Of a stretch of 64,000 nucleotides of DNA, positions 44,481-56,132 are shown piece after piece. Source of the stretch: Simmondsia chinensis (Eukaryota > Streptophyta > Magnoliopsida > Caryophyllales > Simmondsiaceae); NCBI GenBank assembly GCA_018398585.1, contig JAGTTD010000007.1, positions 8,459,320 through 8,523,319 of the forward strand, written 5' to 3'. The position numbers and the translations under genes were made by a program. Under the pieces are notes generated by a model that was not told the origin of the DNA, made no database searches, and worked only from the letters and a program-made list of their open reading frames with translations. Positions within the stretch are counted from its first letter, which is position 1; every line of letters starts with the position of its first letter.

Positions 44481-45148
44481 TCAACCTCGCTTATATCTTT
44501 CCCAACAAAATTGTTAAAAGAATCTCTTTTGTTACTTGTAACTTCCTTCTTAAGTATACCAAATATGAGATTGTAATTGACATAAAAATAGACAATTTCA
44601 CCGTCATTGACATAAAAATAGACAATTTCACCATTACTATTGTAAAATTTCTATACACAAACTTATCAAACTGGTTAATTTATATACACATTTACCAAAT
44701 TAAGTATCTATTTTCTATATTTTGCTAACAAGTTGTCACTTCAAGTCCCAAACTAAGGACTTGTACCTTATCTTTTACTATGCATTGTGCTTCATGTTAT
44801 AATGGGAACACCACTAAACAAAAGTCAAATTGATAAAATTCTATGTCTTTTCACTCTGTCGGTATTTTAGAAGAAGTAGTTAAACATGAATATAATCATA
44901 TATATTTTTTTTCATAAGTAAACAAACTTTTAATTGAATTTTTGTATATAAAACTAAATAATACACAAACGTATTAAATTTCTTTTAATACCCTTACCAT
45001 ACTTTACTAACTATGGGTGCCATAGTTTCGATAATTAATTTAACCCATATAACGACATTATAAGCTTACATACTTTCTTATCTAGGAATGAAAAAAACCT
45101 TTGTTTGTTCCGTATACATCTCTTCTTTAATTCACCATTTAAGAATAT
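44481..45148. other. AT-rich stretch inside the split minus-strand copia
   Basis: This should hold part of reverse transcriptase but no motif is readable. A 30-bp tandem duplication lies at 44576-44635. The last five bases, aatat, are the target site of the next insertion. Confidence 0.4.
44576..44635. repeat. 30-bp tandem duplication
   Basis: Two adjacent copies beginning ATTGACATAAAAATAGAC are nearly identical over 30 bp, so the event is recent relative to the surrounding decay. Confidence 0.9.
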
Positions 45149-46066
45149 TGTTGTAAATTGGTTCCTCCTATGCTAAAATATAAAGTGTATAATTGATCAA
45201 AATACATACCTTGACTTTAGGAATGCACCATAATACGTCATTTTGAGGTAAAGTATAGTCGGCGGGATTATTGTAAACAGGTGCAACTTGGGGGGCATTT
45301 CCATTCTGAAATTGAAGTTTTAGCACGCTTGGTCATTGTCCATTTTGCCCTACTCATGTTTCCTAGTTGCCTGCCTTTGCCCTTACCCTGTGTTGCCCAT
45401 GTTGTTTGGAAACCCTAGCTTGTTGTAAGTGCGAGACGCGTGTCGCTCATCCACTTGCTTTCCAAGGCATGCCTGTCGTTTGATGGAGGCGTCCCTTTGT
45501 GTCTCTTTTGAGCAAATCTGGGCCATTGATTCATGATGAAGGGGATGGCTCAGATCATGCCACACCAAGGGTTGCCACGGATTGAGAAGCATTTATATAA
45601 AGGGGTGGGCAATGTGTGTGAGCGGTTATTGTTTCATCTTTGTTTTTTTCCCCTTTTGTTTCTGGCCTATGTTTTCCCTTTTCCCTTTCATCTTCAAGAT
45701 TTTTTGGAGGAGTAATACCTTAGTTACTCTTTAAGGCTGATCTCACTTCCTTGGAATGCGTTCATGGTGATTTTTCAAGGTTTATTATTTGATTCTTTTG
45801 TATCGTTAAGTTTCTGCCTTGGAAGCTTAAAGAAAGAGTCTAGAATTCATTCTTTGCATTGTTATTTGTCTGTAACCCATAATAATCTCCTTATAGTGAA
45901 GAGAATTCTCTAGTAATAGGGAACCGTGGAGTGAGCCCAATTTTAGGGGTTGAACCACATGTATCTGGTGTTCTTGGTTCTTTATTGTTTTGTTTGTTAT
46001 CATTTATGATCATTTGTAATCTCTAAGTTAAACTTTGGCCATCCATTGTTAAGAGAACATCCAACA
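45149..46066 (+). repeat. 5' LTR of the copia element (918 bp)
   Basis: It runs from TGTTGTAAATTGG to AACATCCAACA. A TATA-like TTTATATAAAGGGG at about 45592 is shared with the 3' copy (about 59230) and would drive the element's RNA. The two LTRs differ at many positions, so the insertion is old. Confidence 0.87.
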
Positions 46067-46068
46067 AG

Positions 46069-46080
46069 TGGTATCATAGC
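46069..46080 (+). other. Primer binding site (initiator Met tRNA)
   Basis: TGGTATCATAGC, two bases after the LTR, matches the tRNA complement TGGTATCAGAGC at eleven of twelve positions. Confidence 0.85.
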
Positions 46081-46105
46081 CTTAGTTGCTCGAAAGATCT
46101 TGAAA

Positions 46106-47304
46106 ATGGCTTTTGCAAAGTTTGATATAGAGAAGTTCGCTAGGAAGAATGATTTTCTTTTGTGTAAAGTCAAGATGGAAGCCTTGCTAATGTACAAAGG
46201 AGCCGGATCCTCACTTCTGCCAACAAACAAACAATCTTTAGTTTAATTGATAAGGAAAAGAGAGAAATTGAATCTCGTGCTTATGGTTTTATTGTTCTGT
46301 CACTGGATAATTCTGTTTTATCCCCAGCTTCTAGTCAGACCACGGTAGCTAAGATTTGGGTCAAGTTGGAGGAAATTTATAAAACAGAATCAATCTCTAA
46401 CTGCGGTCTCTTTATGGAAAAATTTTGTACATTTAGAATGGATGAAATTAATCCATTTGAAGAATCTTTAGATGACTTTCATAAGTTAATGTGAGTATAG
46501 AAAACAAGGTTTAGGCTTACTTTTGTGATCCCTACTTAAGTTTCTTAGTTTCTTTATAGACACTTCAGGTATGAGTATGACACTATTGCCTTGAAAGATG
46601 TCACTAAGGCCCTGAGATGTAAAATTCTTGAACTAAAGTGAGACAAAACATACCCTGTGCCTAACTCTAATCGGGAAGGACTTTTAGTATGACAGAGGTC
46701 GAATAATAGGGATAATAACTAGAACAATAGAAGATATTCTAAGAGCAAGAACCCTTCATCTTCTAAAACCAAGAGAGATTACACAAACATAAAGTGCTAT
46801 GAATTTAGCATACTAGGACATATTAGAAGACATTGTCTTGAAAGAAACAAGAACCATGCATCTACTAATAATTTTGCCTCTTTTGATTTTGAGAATGTTG
46901 AAGTGTTAAGTGTTTCATCTGACATAACAACGCATGAATGGGTCTTAGATTGTGGATGTAGTTCCCATATGTCCTTACACCACTCAAACTTTGTTGATTA
47001 CAAAACCATGAACGGAGGGAAGGTGCGGGTAGGCAATAACCATGGCTGTAAGATTGTAGGGATAGGGTTAGTGTGTATGAGGGTGACCAATGGGATAGTG
47101 TATACCCTAGAAGGAGTCAGGCATGTGCCTGAACTTCGTAGGAACTTGATTTCACTAGGACAGCTTGACCAAAGAGGGTTGACTTTTAGAGCTTGTCAGG
47201 AAGAGATGAATTCTCAAAGGATCCCTAGTAGATATAAGAGCAGAGGTCAAGAATGGTCTCTATGTCTTGAAGGTGGAGTAGTTCCTGCAGGTCTTATGTC
47301 TTAA
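46106..47304 (+). pseudogene. Copia gag and protease, broken
   Basis: From the ATG at 46106 the gag begins MAFAKFDIEKFARKNDFLLCKVKMEALL. It continues in a second frame with a VAKIWVKLEEIYKTES segment and DEINPFEESLDDFHKLM. A CCHC-like knuckle KCYEFSILGHIRRHC lies near 46793-46840. The protease has WVLDCGCSSHMSLHHSNF, where the usual active-site D-S/T-G reads DCG, and then GVRHVPELRRNLISLGQLD near 47115-47170. Stops at 46243 and elsewhere show it is dead. Confidence 0.8.
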
Positions 47305-47319
47305 AGGCTGATAAGTCTG

Positions 47320-48224
47320 ACCCTGCCAACCTTTGGCATAGGAGGTTAGGACATCTCGGAGAGAGGCTTGAGCGAGTTGTCTAAACAAGGACTACTATGT
47401 GGAGATCCTATTTCTAAACTTCATTTATGTGAGTCTTGCATCTTTGGTAAACATCATTAGCTAGTTTTTAGGACTGGTATGCATACCACTATTGGAATTG
47501 TTGATTATGTGCATTCTAATCTGCGGGGACCCTCAAGGGTCTCAACTATGGGTGGTGCATTTTATTTTCTATCTATTGTTAATGATTATTCAAGTAAGGT
47601 CTGGGTTTACCTTTTAAAGAACAAAGCTGATAGTTTTCAAGCTTTTTCGATATGGAAAAACCTAGTTGAGAATCCAACATGACGTAAGATTAAAGTCTTA
47701 AGAACTAATAATGGCCTATAATATATTAATTCTAAATTTGATGCTTTGTGTGCCAAAAATGGGATTAAGAGACTCCTAACGGTTAGGAAACACCATAACA
47801 GAATGGTGTAGTAGAATGCATGAACAGAACCCTATTAGATAGAGTTAGATGTTTGTTCTTTGCCTCTGGACTTAATAAACACTTTTCGGGTGAGGCGGTG
47901 AAAACTTCCTGCTACTTATTTAATAGAACCCCTTTGACTGGGATAGATTTTAAAACTCCTAAAGAAATGTGGTGTGGCAAGCTAGCTGATTATTCTATTT
48001 TGTGCACTTTTGGTTGTTCTACTTATGCTCTCCAATTTGTGGGAAAATTTGAGCCTAGGACAGTCAAGGGGCTCTTCCTTAGCTATCCTAATGATGTGAA
48101 AGGGTATTCAATAGGGGTAAGAGAGGGGAACAAAATTGGAGTCATAATTAATAGGGATATAACCTTCAATGAAGCTGAAATACCCTACAGAGCTAAGGAT
48201 GTTGGTGATCCAACCACTATCTAG
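47320..48224 (+). pseudogene. Copia integrase, broken, catalytic Asp changed
   Basis: GAG-pre-integrase (LHLCESCIFGKHH near 47420-47460) is followed by the core: VDYVHSNLRGPSRVSTMGGAFYFLSIVNDYSSKVWVY (47500-47610) and VLRTNNGL near 47700, then GVVECMNRTLLDRVRCLF near 47808-47865 and the C-terminal FKTPKEMWCGKLADYSILCTFGCSTY. The first and second catalytic aspartates (usually HSDLWGP and LRTDNG) are both asparagine here. Stops near 47680 and 47718 also break the frame. Confidence 0.8.
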
Positions 48225-48480
48225 GTGATTAAAACAAAAATATGACTCTAAATGCTATGAATTTGAGTTAGATCCACCTAGCCTCATATACCCCTGTAAC
48301 CTAATACAAGAACCATAACTTGGACTTGTTGGGGAATAGTCAAGTCCTCAAAAGGGCACTGGTACACATGATGTTGTGACTAAATAGAACCTTGATGATT
48401 ACCAATTAGCCAAGGATAAAGTAAGAAGGGACATTAGGGCACCTGAGAGGCTTAGATTTGCTAAGTGCATATCTTATGCC
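48225..48480 (+). other. Integrase-reverse transcriptase linker
   Basis: Decayed linker sequence ends in a RLRFAKCISYAMRTALEYVES-like segment that leads into reverse transcriptase. Confidence 0.5.
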
Positions 48481-50560
48481 ATGAGAACAGCTCTAGAGTA
48501 TGTTGAGTCTAAGCATATTACTTACAAGGAGGTTGTGAGCAGCAAGCATTCAACAAAATGGCGGAATGCTACGATAACTGAGATGGAGTCCTTTAGGAAA
48601 AACCAATTTTGGACTTTACTCCCTAGGCCCATAGGTACGGAACTGGTAGGTTCTAAATGGGTTTTAATGATAAAGGAACCTAACACTCCATTTGAGAAGC
48701 CTAAGTTTAAGGCCAAACTAGTGGCCAAAGGCTTTACCCAAAGAGAGAGAATTGACTATAATGAGATATTCTCCAATGTTGTTTAACACACAGTTGTTAG
48801 GGTTCTGAAGCTGATCCTAAAATAAATGAATGAGCCTTTTTGCATGGTGAGCTAGGCCTCAATGAATCTAGTACAGAAACCATGTTTGTTCACTTGGAAA
48901 GTCGTTACATGGATTGAGACAGGCACCCGGAAAATGGTATCATCATTTTGACTAGTGTATGATTGATAATGGCTTTACAAATTCAATTCATGATGTGTGT
49001 TTTTACTTCAAGAATTTGAGTTAGATTTTGTGATATACCTGCTGGTATATGTTGATGATATGTTGTTGGCAAGCAAATCTATATCTAATATTAAAATGTT
49101 AAAGGCTCTGCTTAAAGATAACTTTGACATGAAAGATTTAGGCCAAGCTAAAATGTTTTTGGGTATGGAAATTAGCAAAAAAAAAAAAAAAAAAAAAAGA
49201 AGAGAGAAAGAGAGAGAACAATTCACTTAACTCAATAGAATGATCTTGAGAAACTACTAAAACATTTTAATATGACTGATTGTAAAATAGTCTGGTTCCT
49301 ATTACAAGTCATCAAAAATTTTCTACAAAATAAAGTCCTAAACCAAACCAAGAAAGACTAGAGATGTCTAGGATACAACAACAACAACAGTCCCAGTGCC
49401 TCGCGGCTCCCGCAAAAAGCAGGGTCTGGGAGGGGTGGATGTAAGCAGTCTTACCACTTCCGAGTGGAAAGGAGACTGCTTCCGGGGACCCCCAACCTGA
49501 AGTATTTGAGCTCCTGCAAATAAAACCATCAATTTATTACCAATGAATTTTGAGGGGGGGGAAAAAAAAAACACAACAAACAAACAAACAAACATGATCA
49601 AAGAATGAACTAGCCTATAAGTGTCCCACTTGAGGTTAAGACTGCCTAGGAATCTTAAACTATAAGTCACCCTCCGCACTAATCTACTCTACCGCATCCG
49701 CTACCCTTATGCTAGCCCTCCATCGTGCCCTATCCGAGGCCATCTCCTCTCTTAGGTTTAGGTGGGTTAGGTCGTGACGAATCGTCTCCAGCCAACTCCT
49801 CTTTGGTCTGCCTCTCTCTCTTCTACCCAGAGTCGTGTGAAGTTGTTCACACCTCCTAACTGGGGCTGTAGTCGGTCTCCTGCTAACATGTCCAAACCAT
49901 CTTAGGCGGTGCTCCCTCAATTGGGTCAGTGATGTATGCAACAACATGTACCAAACTAGACTTCGCTTACCATTGAGTGTTTTATCTAGGCTTATGCAAA
50001 ACCTAGAAAAAGAGTATTGAAATAGTATTAAATGGTTATTTAGGTACATTAAGGGGTCAATCAGGCTTGGACTCGCCTTTTGGTAAGGTGGAGTTAGATT
50101 TGACACTACCTGGACATACAAATAGTGACTATGGTCGAGATTTAGACACAAGAAAGTCCACTAGCGCCTATCTCTTGACCTTGAATGGTGAAGCAGTTAG
50201 TTGGAGATCCAAGCTTTAGTCTATGACTGATTTGTCAACTATTGAAGCTTACTTTTGGGCATTAACTGATGCTATAAAGAAGGGCATTTGGCTAAATAGT
50301 CCTCTGTCTAAAATTAACTTAGATGTAGGAGTCCCAATAATTTATACAATAGTCAGTCTGCTTTTGGCCCTACGTAAGAACCCTGTATACCATGATAGGC
50401 CTAAACAATGAGCTGTTAGGAGAAACGTTGTTAAAGAATAGCTAGAAAAGGAAAGGATAGATCTGTAGAAACTTTCCAATGAAGACGACCCTGCTGATAC
50501 GGGAACCAAGGCAGTACCTCTAATGAAGTTCGTATAATGTATCAACTTGTTCTAGAGTTC
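48481..50560 (+). pseudogene. Copia reverse transcriptase and RNase H, split by an RTE LINE
   Basis: Reverse transcriptase starts KWRNATITEMESFRKNQFWTLLPRP, has SKWVLMIKEPNTPFEKPKFKAKLVAKGFTQRERIDYNEIFSNVV and, after stops, YLLVYVDDMLLASKS (catalytic YVDD near 49050) and NFDMKDLGQAKMFLGMEI. An A22 run at 49177-49198 interrupts it. After the LINE (49374-49925), RNase H fragments read EYWNSIKWLFRYIKGSIRLGL (about 50012-50070), ARKSTSAYLL-like and AVSWRSKL near 50150-50215, and STIEAYFWALTDAIKKGIWL (50230-50300). Confidence 0.8.
49374..49925 (-). mobile_element. 5'-truncated RTE-clade LINE, antisense
   Basis: On the minus strand it starts within the C-terminal coding region: LREHRLRWFGHVSRRPTTAPVRR, RGRPKRSWLETIRHDL and DRARWRASIRVADAVE (about 49925-49690), the conserved end of plant RTE proteins. 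It ends in a 3' UTR with the shared SINE-like tail and TTG repeats (CAACAACAAC at 49375 on the plus strand). It lies inside the copia pol. The A-rich GGGGGGGAAAAAAAAAA stretch near 49553-49570 is internal to its UTR. Confidence 0.85.
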
Positions 50561-50640
50561 ATAAGATCTTGGTGGTCGCTAGGATCTCTTTTTGCCTCCT
50601 TATTACAAAAGTATGTCTTGTAGTTGGTCTATATAGTAAC

Positions 50641-50653
50641 CAAAGTGGAGAAT
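50641..50653 (+). other. Polypurine tract of the copia element
   Basis: CAAAGTGGAGAAT lies directly before the TGTTTTAAACTGG start of the 3' LTR. Confidence 0.7.
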
Positions 50654-50794
50654 TGTTTTAAACTGGTTCCTATAAATATAAACTATGCTTAAATATGAAG
50701 TGCATAATAGACTAAAACGCATAATTTTACTTTAGGAATGCACTTAAATGTGTTGTTTTGAGGTAAAGTATAGGCAGTGACATTATTGTAAATA

Positions 50795-51060
50795 CACTAC
50801 AAGAAAAATGACCTTTAGTATCGAAAAATTTAGTATCGGATATGTGAACCGATACAAAAAGACATTAATTGTATCGGATACATGCTACCGATACTAAGGT
50901 TATGGACACTTAAAGCAACATGGTAGCGCATTGTAGCGGAAAAATTGTTATTGTATCGGAAAATTTTGTAACCGATACTAAAAATTCTATAGTATCTAAG
51001 GTTTTCCGATACAATTGAGTTGTTATCCTATTGTATCGAATATTTTCTGATACTAGACTA
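50795..51060. repeat. CACTA left subterminal repeats
   Basis: About ten copies of GTATCGG or CCGATAC and one-mismatch variants occur in both orientations. In En/Spm elements such arrays are the binding sites of the accessory protein. Confidence 0.85.
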
Positions 51061-51139
51061 TAAAATATATATTACATCCAGTTCTCAAAATAATGCTCAA
51101 AAATAAAAAAAAATCAAAGAAATAACGCTGAAAATAAAA

Positions 51140-51450
51140 TATTTACATAACAAAAACCGCATTTAAAAAACACGGTTATACTCAAATAAAACTGCGTTAA
51201 CAAAACGCGTTTATCTTGAGATAAACCCACGTTTACTGAACGCGACTTATAACCAGTGCACAGCAATATTAAAATAAAATTACATAAATAAAACCCCGTC
51301 TGGTGGACGCGTTTGACTCCAATTTAAACCGGGTCATGTAGACGCGGTTCACCTGTAAACCGCGTCTATGAAACGCGGTTCAATCTGTAAACCGCGTCTA
51401 TAAAACGCAGTTCAATTACCTATAAGCCGCGTCTTGTTGACGCGGTTTTT
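51140..51450. repeat. CACTA CpG-rich palindromic array
   Basis: Roughly a dozen alternating copies of ACGCGGTT and AACCGCGT-type motifs lie just inside the left subterminal repeats. Adjacent copies pair as AACCGCGTCTAT...AAACGCGGTT hairpins. The CpG density contrasts with the AT-rich surroundings. No equivalent array was seen at the right end. Confidence 0.85.
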
Positions 51451-52401
51451 TGTCCCCCCTGCTGCCCTCCCCTTCCCTCTCGATTTTCATCCCACTCTCT
51501 CAAATTTCATTCTCCCGCTCCCGCTTAAATTTTATTCTCCAAAATTACTTAAACTGCACGATTTTTGCATTCTTTTAACTTTCTTCATTCTTCCTTTTCT
51601 TCTTCATCTGTTTGCTTATCCACATTTCCATTCTCGTCGCCTTTCCAATGAGTTAATCTATTCTATTTGTTGTATTTCAGTCTCTTTTTTTGTTGATATA
51701 TTCTTCAATTTATCCTTTTTTTTGTTAATTTCGTTGGATTTTGATGTAAATTAGGGTTTAGAAGTGAATGAAGCTGTTGAAATTAGGGTTTTAAGTGTGC
51801 ACGTTTTTGGTGTATTTTAGGGGTTTTGTTAACTGTTGAAATTTCTTATTACTTTTGTATGAATGTTCATTTGCTAGTTGTTGGTGGTAATGTTCACTTA
51901 TTGTGACAACTAAAAGTTCCGAATTTTTCATTTGGATTTTAATTGAGTTCTCTATTGGGATGCCAATATGTGTGTAGAGAGTGAAAGGAGAAAGTAATTG
52001 GAAATTTGTTATGTTGGTGAAGGTATTTCCTTTATAATTAATTTTTAATTATTTTTGGTCAGAAACTAGAGATTGCGAAAAATAAATATGGAAACTAGAA
52101 GTGGAATTTTAATTGAAAAGTGAGCTTGTAATTGATTATACTCATGAAGATGGTGCAAATGAGGTTCAAGTTTGTTGAATGTGACATGTTGTTATCTATT
52201 ATTATTTGATCTGCAACATTTGTGATATTGTTGTACTTTGTTGTGCTAATATATGGTTGATATATTGACACTAATATACGTTTCTATGTAAGAAGATTTT
52301 ATATTAGGAAACTTTTTGTATTATGAGTATGGACTTTAATATAGTTATAAGAATTAACTAATTTGTGATGCTTCTCTATTTGACTTCTATAGGAGAAGTG
52401 A
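51451..52401 (+). other. CACTA leader and first intron region
   Basis: A CT-rich tract (about 51450-51620) reads like a promoter/leader, followed by AT-rich intron-like sequence that ends TTGACTTCTATAG near 52392, a good splice acceptor just before the transposase ATG. A 106-codon frame at 51434-51754 is low-complexity and not supported. Confidence 0.5.
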
Positions 52402-55400
52402 TTGATGGATGGTCAAAAAAGTTGGATAAATTTGCCCAGGTTTAGTCAAGAATTTATGAATGGAGTTGAACAATACATAAGCACTGCAAAAAGTACTACA
52501 TCTTTAAATGGTAGGATCAAGTGCCCATGTAAGATATGTGGTTCTATGATATTTGTTCAACCAGACATTGTTCGTGAACACTTAGTTTGGAAGGGGGTTC
52601 ATACAAAATTTTTAATTTTTCATGGAGATGAGTTGTTATCTACCGATATTAATGATGAGAGTATTGATGATGGAGAGTCAGATTATCCACTTGATGATAT
52701 GCATGGGTTGTTACATGATGCATTTGGGTTGTCAGGCAATGAGAACCTTATGGATGAATATGAAGAAGTAGATAGGACATATGAAACATTAGAAGTCGAA
52801 AAATTTTATAAGTTGGTTGATGATGCTGAGAAAGAAGTGTATTCTGGGTGTAAAAAGTTTACAAAGCTTTCTTGCATTATTTGCCTTTATCATATGAAAT
52901 GTCTTCATCATTGGAGTGATACATCATTGAGTGATCTGCTATATTTTCTTGTTGAGCTTCTCCCAGAAGGGGCTAACTTGCCAAAAAACTTTCATCAAAT
53001 GAAAAAAACCATATCTGATTTAGGCTTAGGCTACACCAAGATAGATGCATGCCCTAATGATTGCATGTTGTATTGGAAGGATAAAGCTAATGATTCTGCA
53101 TGCTCTGCATGTGGAGCTTCAAGATGGAAAAGAGCTGATGGCGGGAAAACTAAGATTCCATCTAAGATTTTACGTCACTTTCCATTAATACCTCAATTAA
53201 AAAGGGTTTTTATGTCTTCAAAAACATCAATTTCGATAAGATGGCATGAAAAGGGACGTAGTAAAGATGGGAAAGTAAGACACCCAGTTGATTTAATAGC
53301 GTGGCAAGATTTTGACAACAAATACCCAGATTTTTCTAAGGATGCTCGGAATATTAGGTTTGGTTTGGCAAGTGATGGCTTCAACCCTTTTAGCACAATG
53401 AGTATCACTCATAGTACATGGCCAGTCATGCTTGTGATATACAATTTGCCTCCTTGGTTGTGCATGAAAGATTCCTACTTTATAATGTCCCTCCTGATCT
53501 CTGGTCCATAAGCCCCTGGCAATGACATTGATATTTATCTACAACCATTAATAGATGAGTTAAAGGAGTTATGGGTAGATGGGCTTGAGACTTATGATGC
53601 TTTTACTAAGGGAACCTTCAATATGCATGCTGCTCTTTTATGGACAATAAACGATTTCCCAGCATACGGTAACTTGTCAGGTTGGAAAACTAAAGGCCGA
53701 TTTGCTTGTCCTCATTGCAACATTGACACTTGTTCTCGTTATCTTAAGAGGAGCAGAAAAATGTGCTTTATGCGCCATCGCATATTTCTTGATCCTACTC
53801 ATAAGTTTCGAAGAAAAAGAGCATCTTTTGATGGTACAATTGAGAAAAAAGCTGCACCCAAGTTCCGTTCTGGATTTGATTTGTTAAAGCAAATGCATGA
53901 CATCAATGTTGTCTTTGGGAAGCCAAATGTTGAGACTAAAGGTCAAAAAAAGAAGAGGAAGGCAAGGAGGACAATTCATAAAAATAGTCCTGAAACAGGA
54001 TGGAAAAAGAGAAGTATATTCTTTAAGTTACCTTATTGGAAAAATCTTTTAATATGACATAATTTGGATATAATGCATATTGAGAAAAATGTGTGTGATA
54101 GTGTGATTGGGACTTTATTGGATATTGAGGGAAAATCAAAAGACTCTCTGAATGCACGTCTTGATCTTAAAGATATGAGTATCAAAACTCATCTTCATCC
54201 AGTTGATCAAGGGGAGGGACAGAAACCTTACTTGCCACCTACACCGTATTTTATGGATCAAAAGCGGAAAGAAATCTTTTGCAAAGTGTTATCTTTGGTG
54301 AGGGTTCCCAATGGTTATGCTTCCAACATATCGCGGCGTGTGGATTTGGAGAAAGGCAAAGTCTTTGGCCTTAAAAGTCACGATTGTCATATTCTAATAC
54401 AGCAATTCCTACCTCTTGCTGTCCGGAAGGCCTTGCCTAGGGAAATCAGTCTGATATTAATTGAGCTTAGCAATTTTTTCCAGGAAATGTGCTCTAAAGA
54501 TGGTTTTGTTAATGACTATGAGCAGTTAGAAGAACAGATCATCGACATAATTTACCGTATGGAAGAAATCTTTCCACCAACCTTTTTTGATGTCATGGTG
54601 CATTTAACTATTCATTTATCATTTGAGGCTGCCACTGCAGGACCGGTACACTTTCGCTGGATGTATCCAATAGAAAGGTGAGCTTTACACAAGAAAAATG
54701 AGTTTTGTCCATGCATTAAATAAATGAAACTAATGTAAGGTACTTGTTTGTCAACTATAGGTTCTTGTATGGATTGAAGAAGTGTGTACGCAACAAAGCA
54801 AAGCCAGAGGGGTCAATTGCAGAAGCTTACATTGCTGAAGAATGCATGATTTTTTCCTCAAGATATCTAAATAAAATCCAAACCAAGCAGGATAGATCTA
54901 TAAGGAATTATGACGGCGGTGATCATGGAATACGAAATGGTCTATCCATCTTTTCCATGTGTGGCCATGCTTTAGGGAAGCAAGATTCAGTGCATTTGAA
55001 CAATGATACATGGAAGCAAGCATATGAATATGTTTTGTTTAATTGTGATGAAGTGAATATATATGTACAGTAAGTCCTCACAGCTAAATCTATTAAAATA
55101 TCTTTATAATTTGTTGAACACATCTATTCTTCTTACTAACATATGTATGATGCAGAGAACATAAAGTCGCACTTTGTCTTGAACATAGCAATCTGCGAGA
55201 AGAAGATATTGACAACCTTCATGTTGGAAATATAAGTCATGCATATGATGATGAAATTTATAGGGATCTTAAATGGCTTAGTAAAGGACCAAGTAGACTA
55301 GTAAGGAGGTTCAAAAAGTTTAATTACAATGGCTTCAAGTTCTGCACAAGAGATGTAGAGGCTAATTCTCCCACCCAAAATAGTGGAGTGGCTGTGAATT

Positions 55401-55941
55401 CAATCATTTCTGATGAAGACCAAGTCACATACTATGGAACTTTGGTAGAAATGTTGGAATTAAATTACTATCAGGGGAGGAAAGTTGTTCTACTTAAGTG
55501 TGACTGGGCTGACTTGGGAAAAGGGGTTAAGCAGGATTTACTGGGCCTTACTTTAGTAAATTTTCGACACTTGTTAAAAGTAATGAGCCATTTGTGTTAG
55601 CATCTCAAGCATTCCAAGTGTTTTATACACCTGACCTAGTTGAGGCAAATTGGAATGTTGTTACAAAGACAAAACCTAGAGATGTTTTTGACATGGGAGG
55701 TGAGGATCCCAATGAAGATACCAAGACTTACTTTGATTGTGAGCCCATAATTGATCATAGTTTGCTAAATATAAATGAAGTTGAAGTTTGTCCTGAAGTC
55801 ATTGAAGAAGAAGATGATGGAAACGATTTAGAATTAGATAACAGTGACAACGACGAAGACTCTGATTATGATTCAGAAGATGAAAGTGAAGAGGACCCCA
55901 CTTTACATGATTATGATGATTATACTGATGATGAGAGTTGA
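52402..55941 (+). pseudogene. CACTA TNP2-type transposase, three lesions
   Basis: Exons 52402-54677, 54761-55069 and 55156-55941 splice in frame. The N-terminus (SWINLPRFSQEFMNGVEQYI, then CPCKICGS) is a transposase-associated zinc domain. The core reads LPKNFHQMKKTISDLGLGYTKIDACPNDCMLYWKD, CSACGASRWK, DARNIRFGLASDGFNPF, NLSGWKTKGRFACPHC and LDIMHIEKNVCDSVIGTLLDIEGK. It then has the C-terminal GPVHFRWMYPIER and EAYIAEECMIFSSRYL. It ends in an acidic tail. Lesions: TAA at 53509 where the family has Lys, TGA at 54055 where the family has Arg, and a frame shift near 55575. The protein would cut and rejoin CACTA ends. Confidence 0.9.
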
Positions 55942-56132
55942 TTAATTTTTGAGTAATTTGCGTTTTTGTTAGTTCATACGGATGAAAGTGAGTATTGCTA
56001 GTATTTAATGTAATTGGCTTTGTAAATGACTTTTTAAGTATTGGATTGATCTTTGTTCATTATTTTCTGAAATTATAATGAAAATTATGTTGTTATTGCT
56101 TTATGTTTACATGAAATGCAATGTAGAGCACA

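Noticed and set aside
49177..49198. A22 run as the poly-A tail of a separate retroposon
   Set aside because: Copia reverse transcriptase sequence precedes it and nothing upstream looks like an inserted transcript; no target duplication is visible. A slippage expansion in an AAA-rich codon run is simpler.
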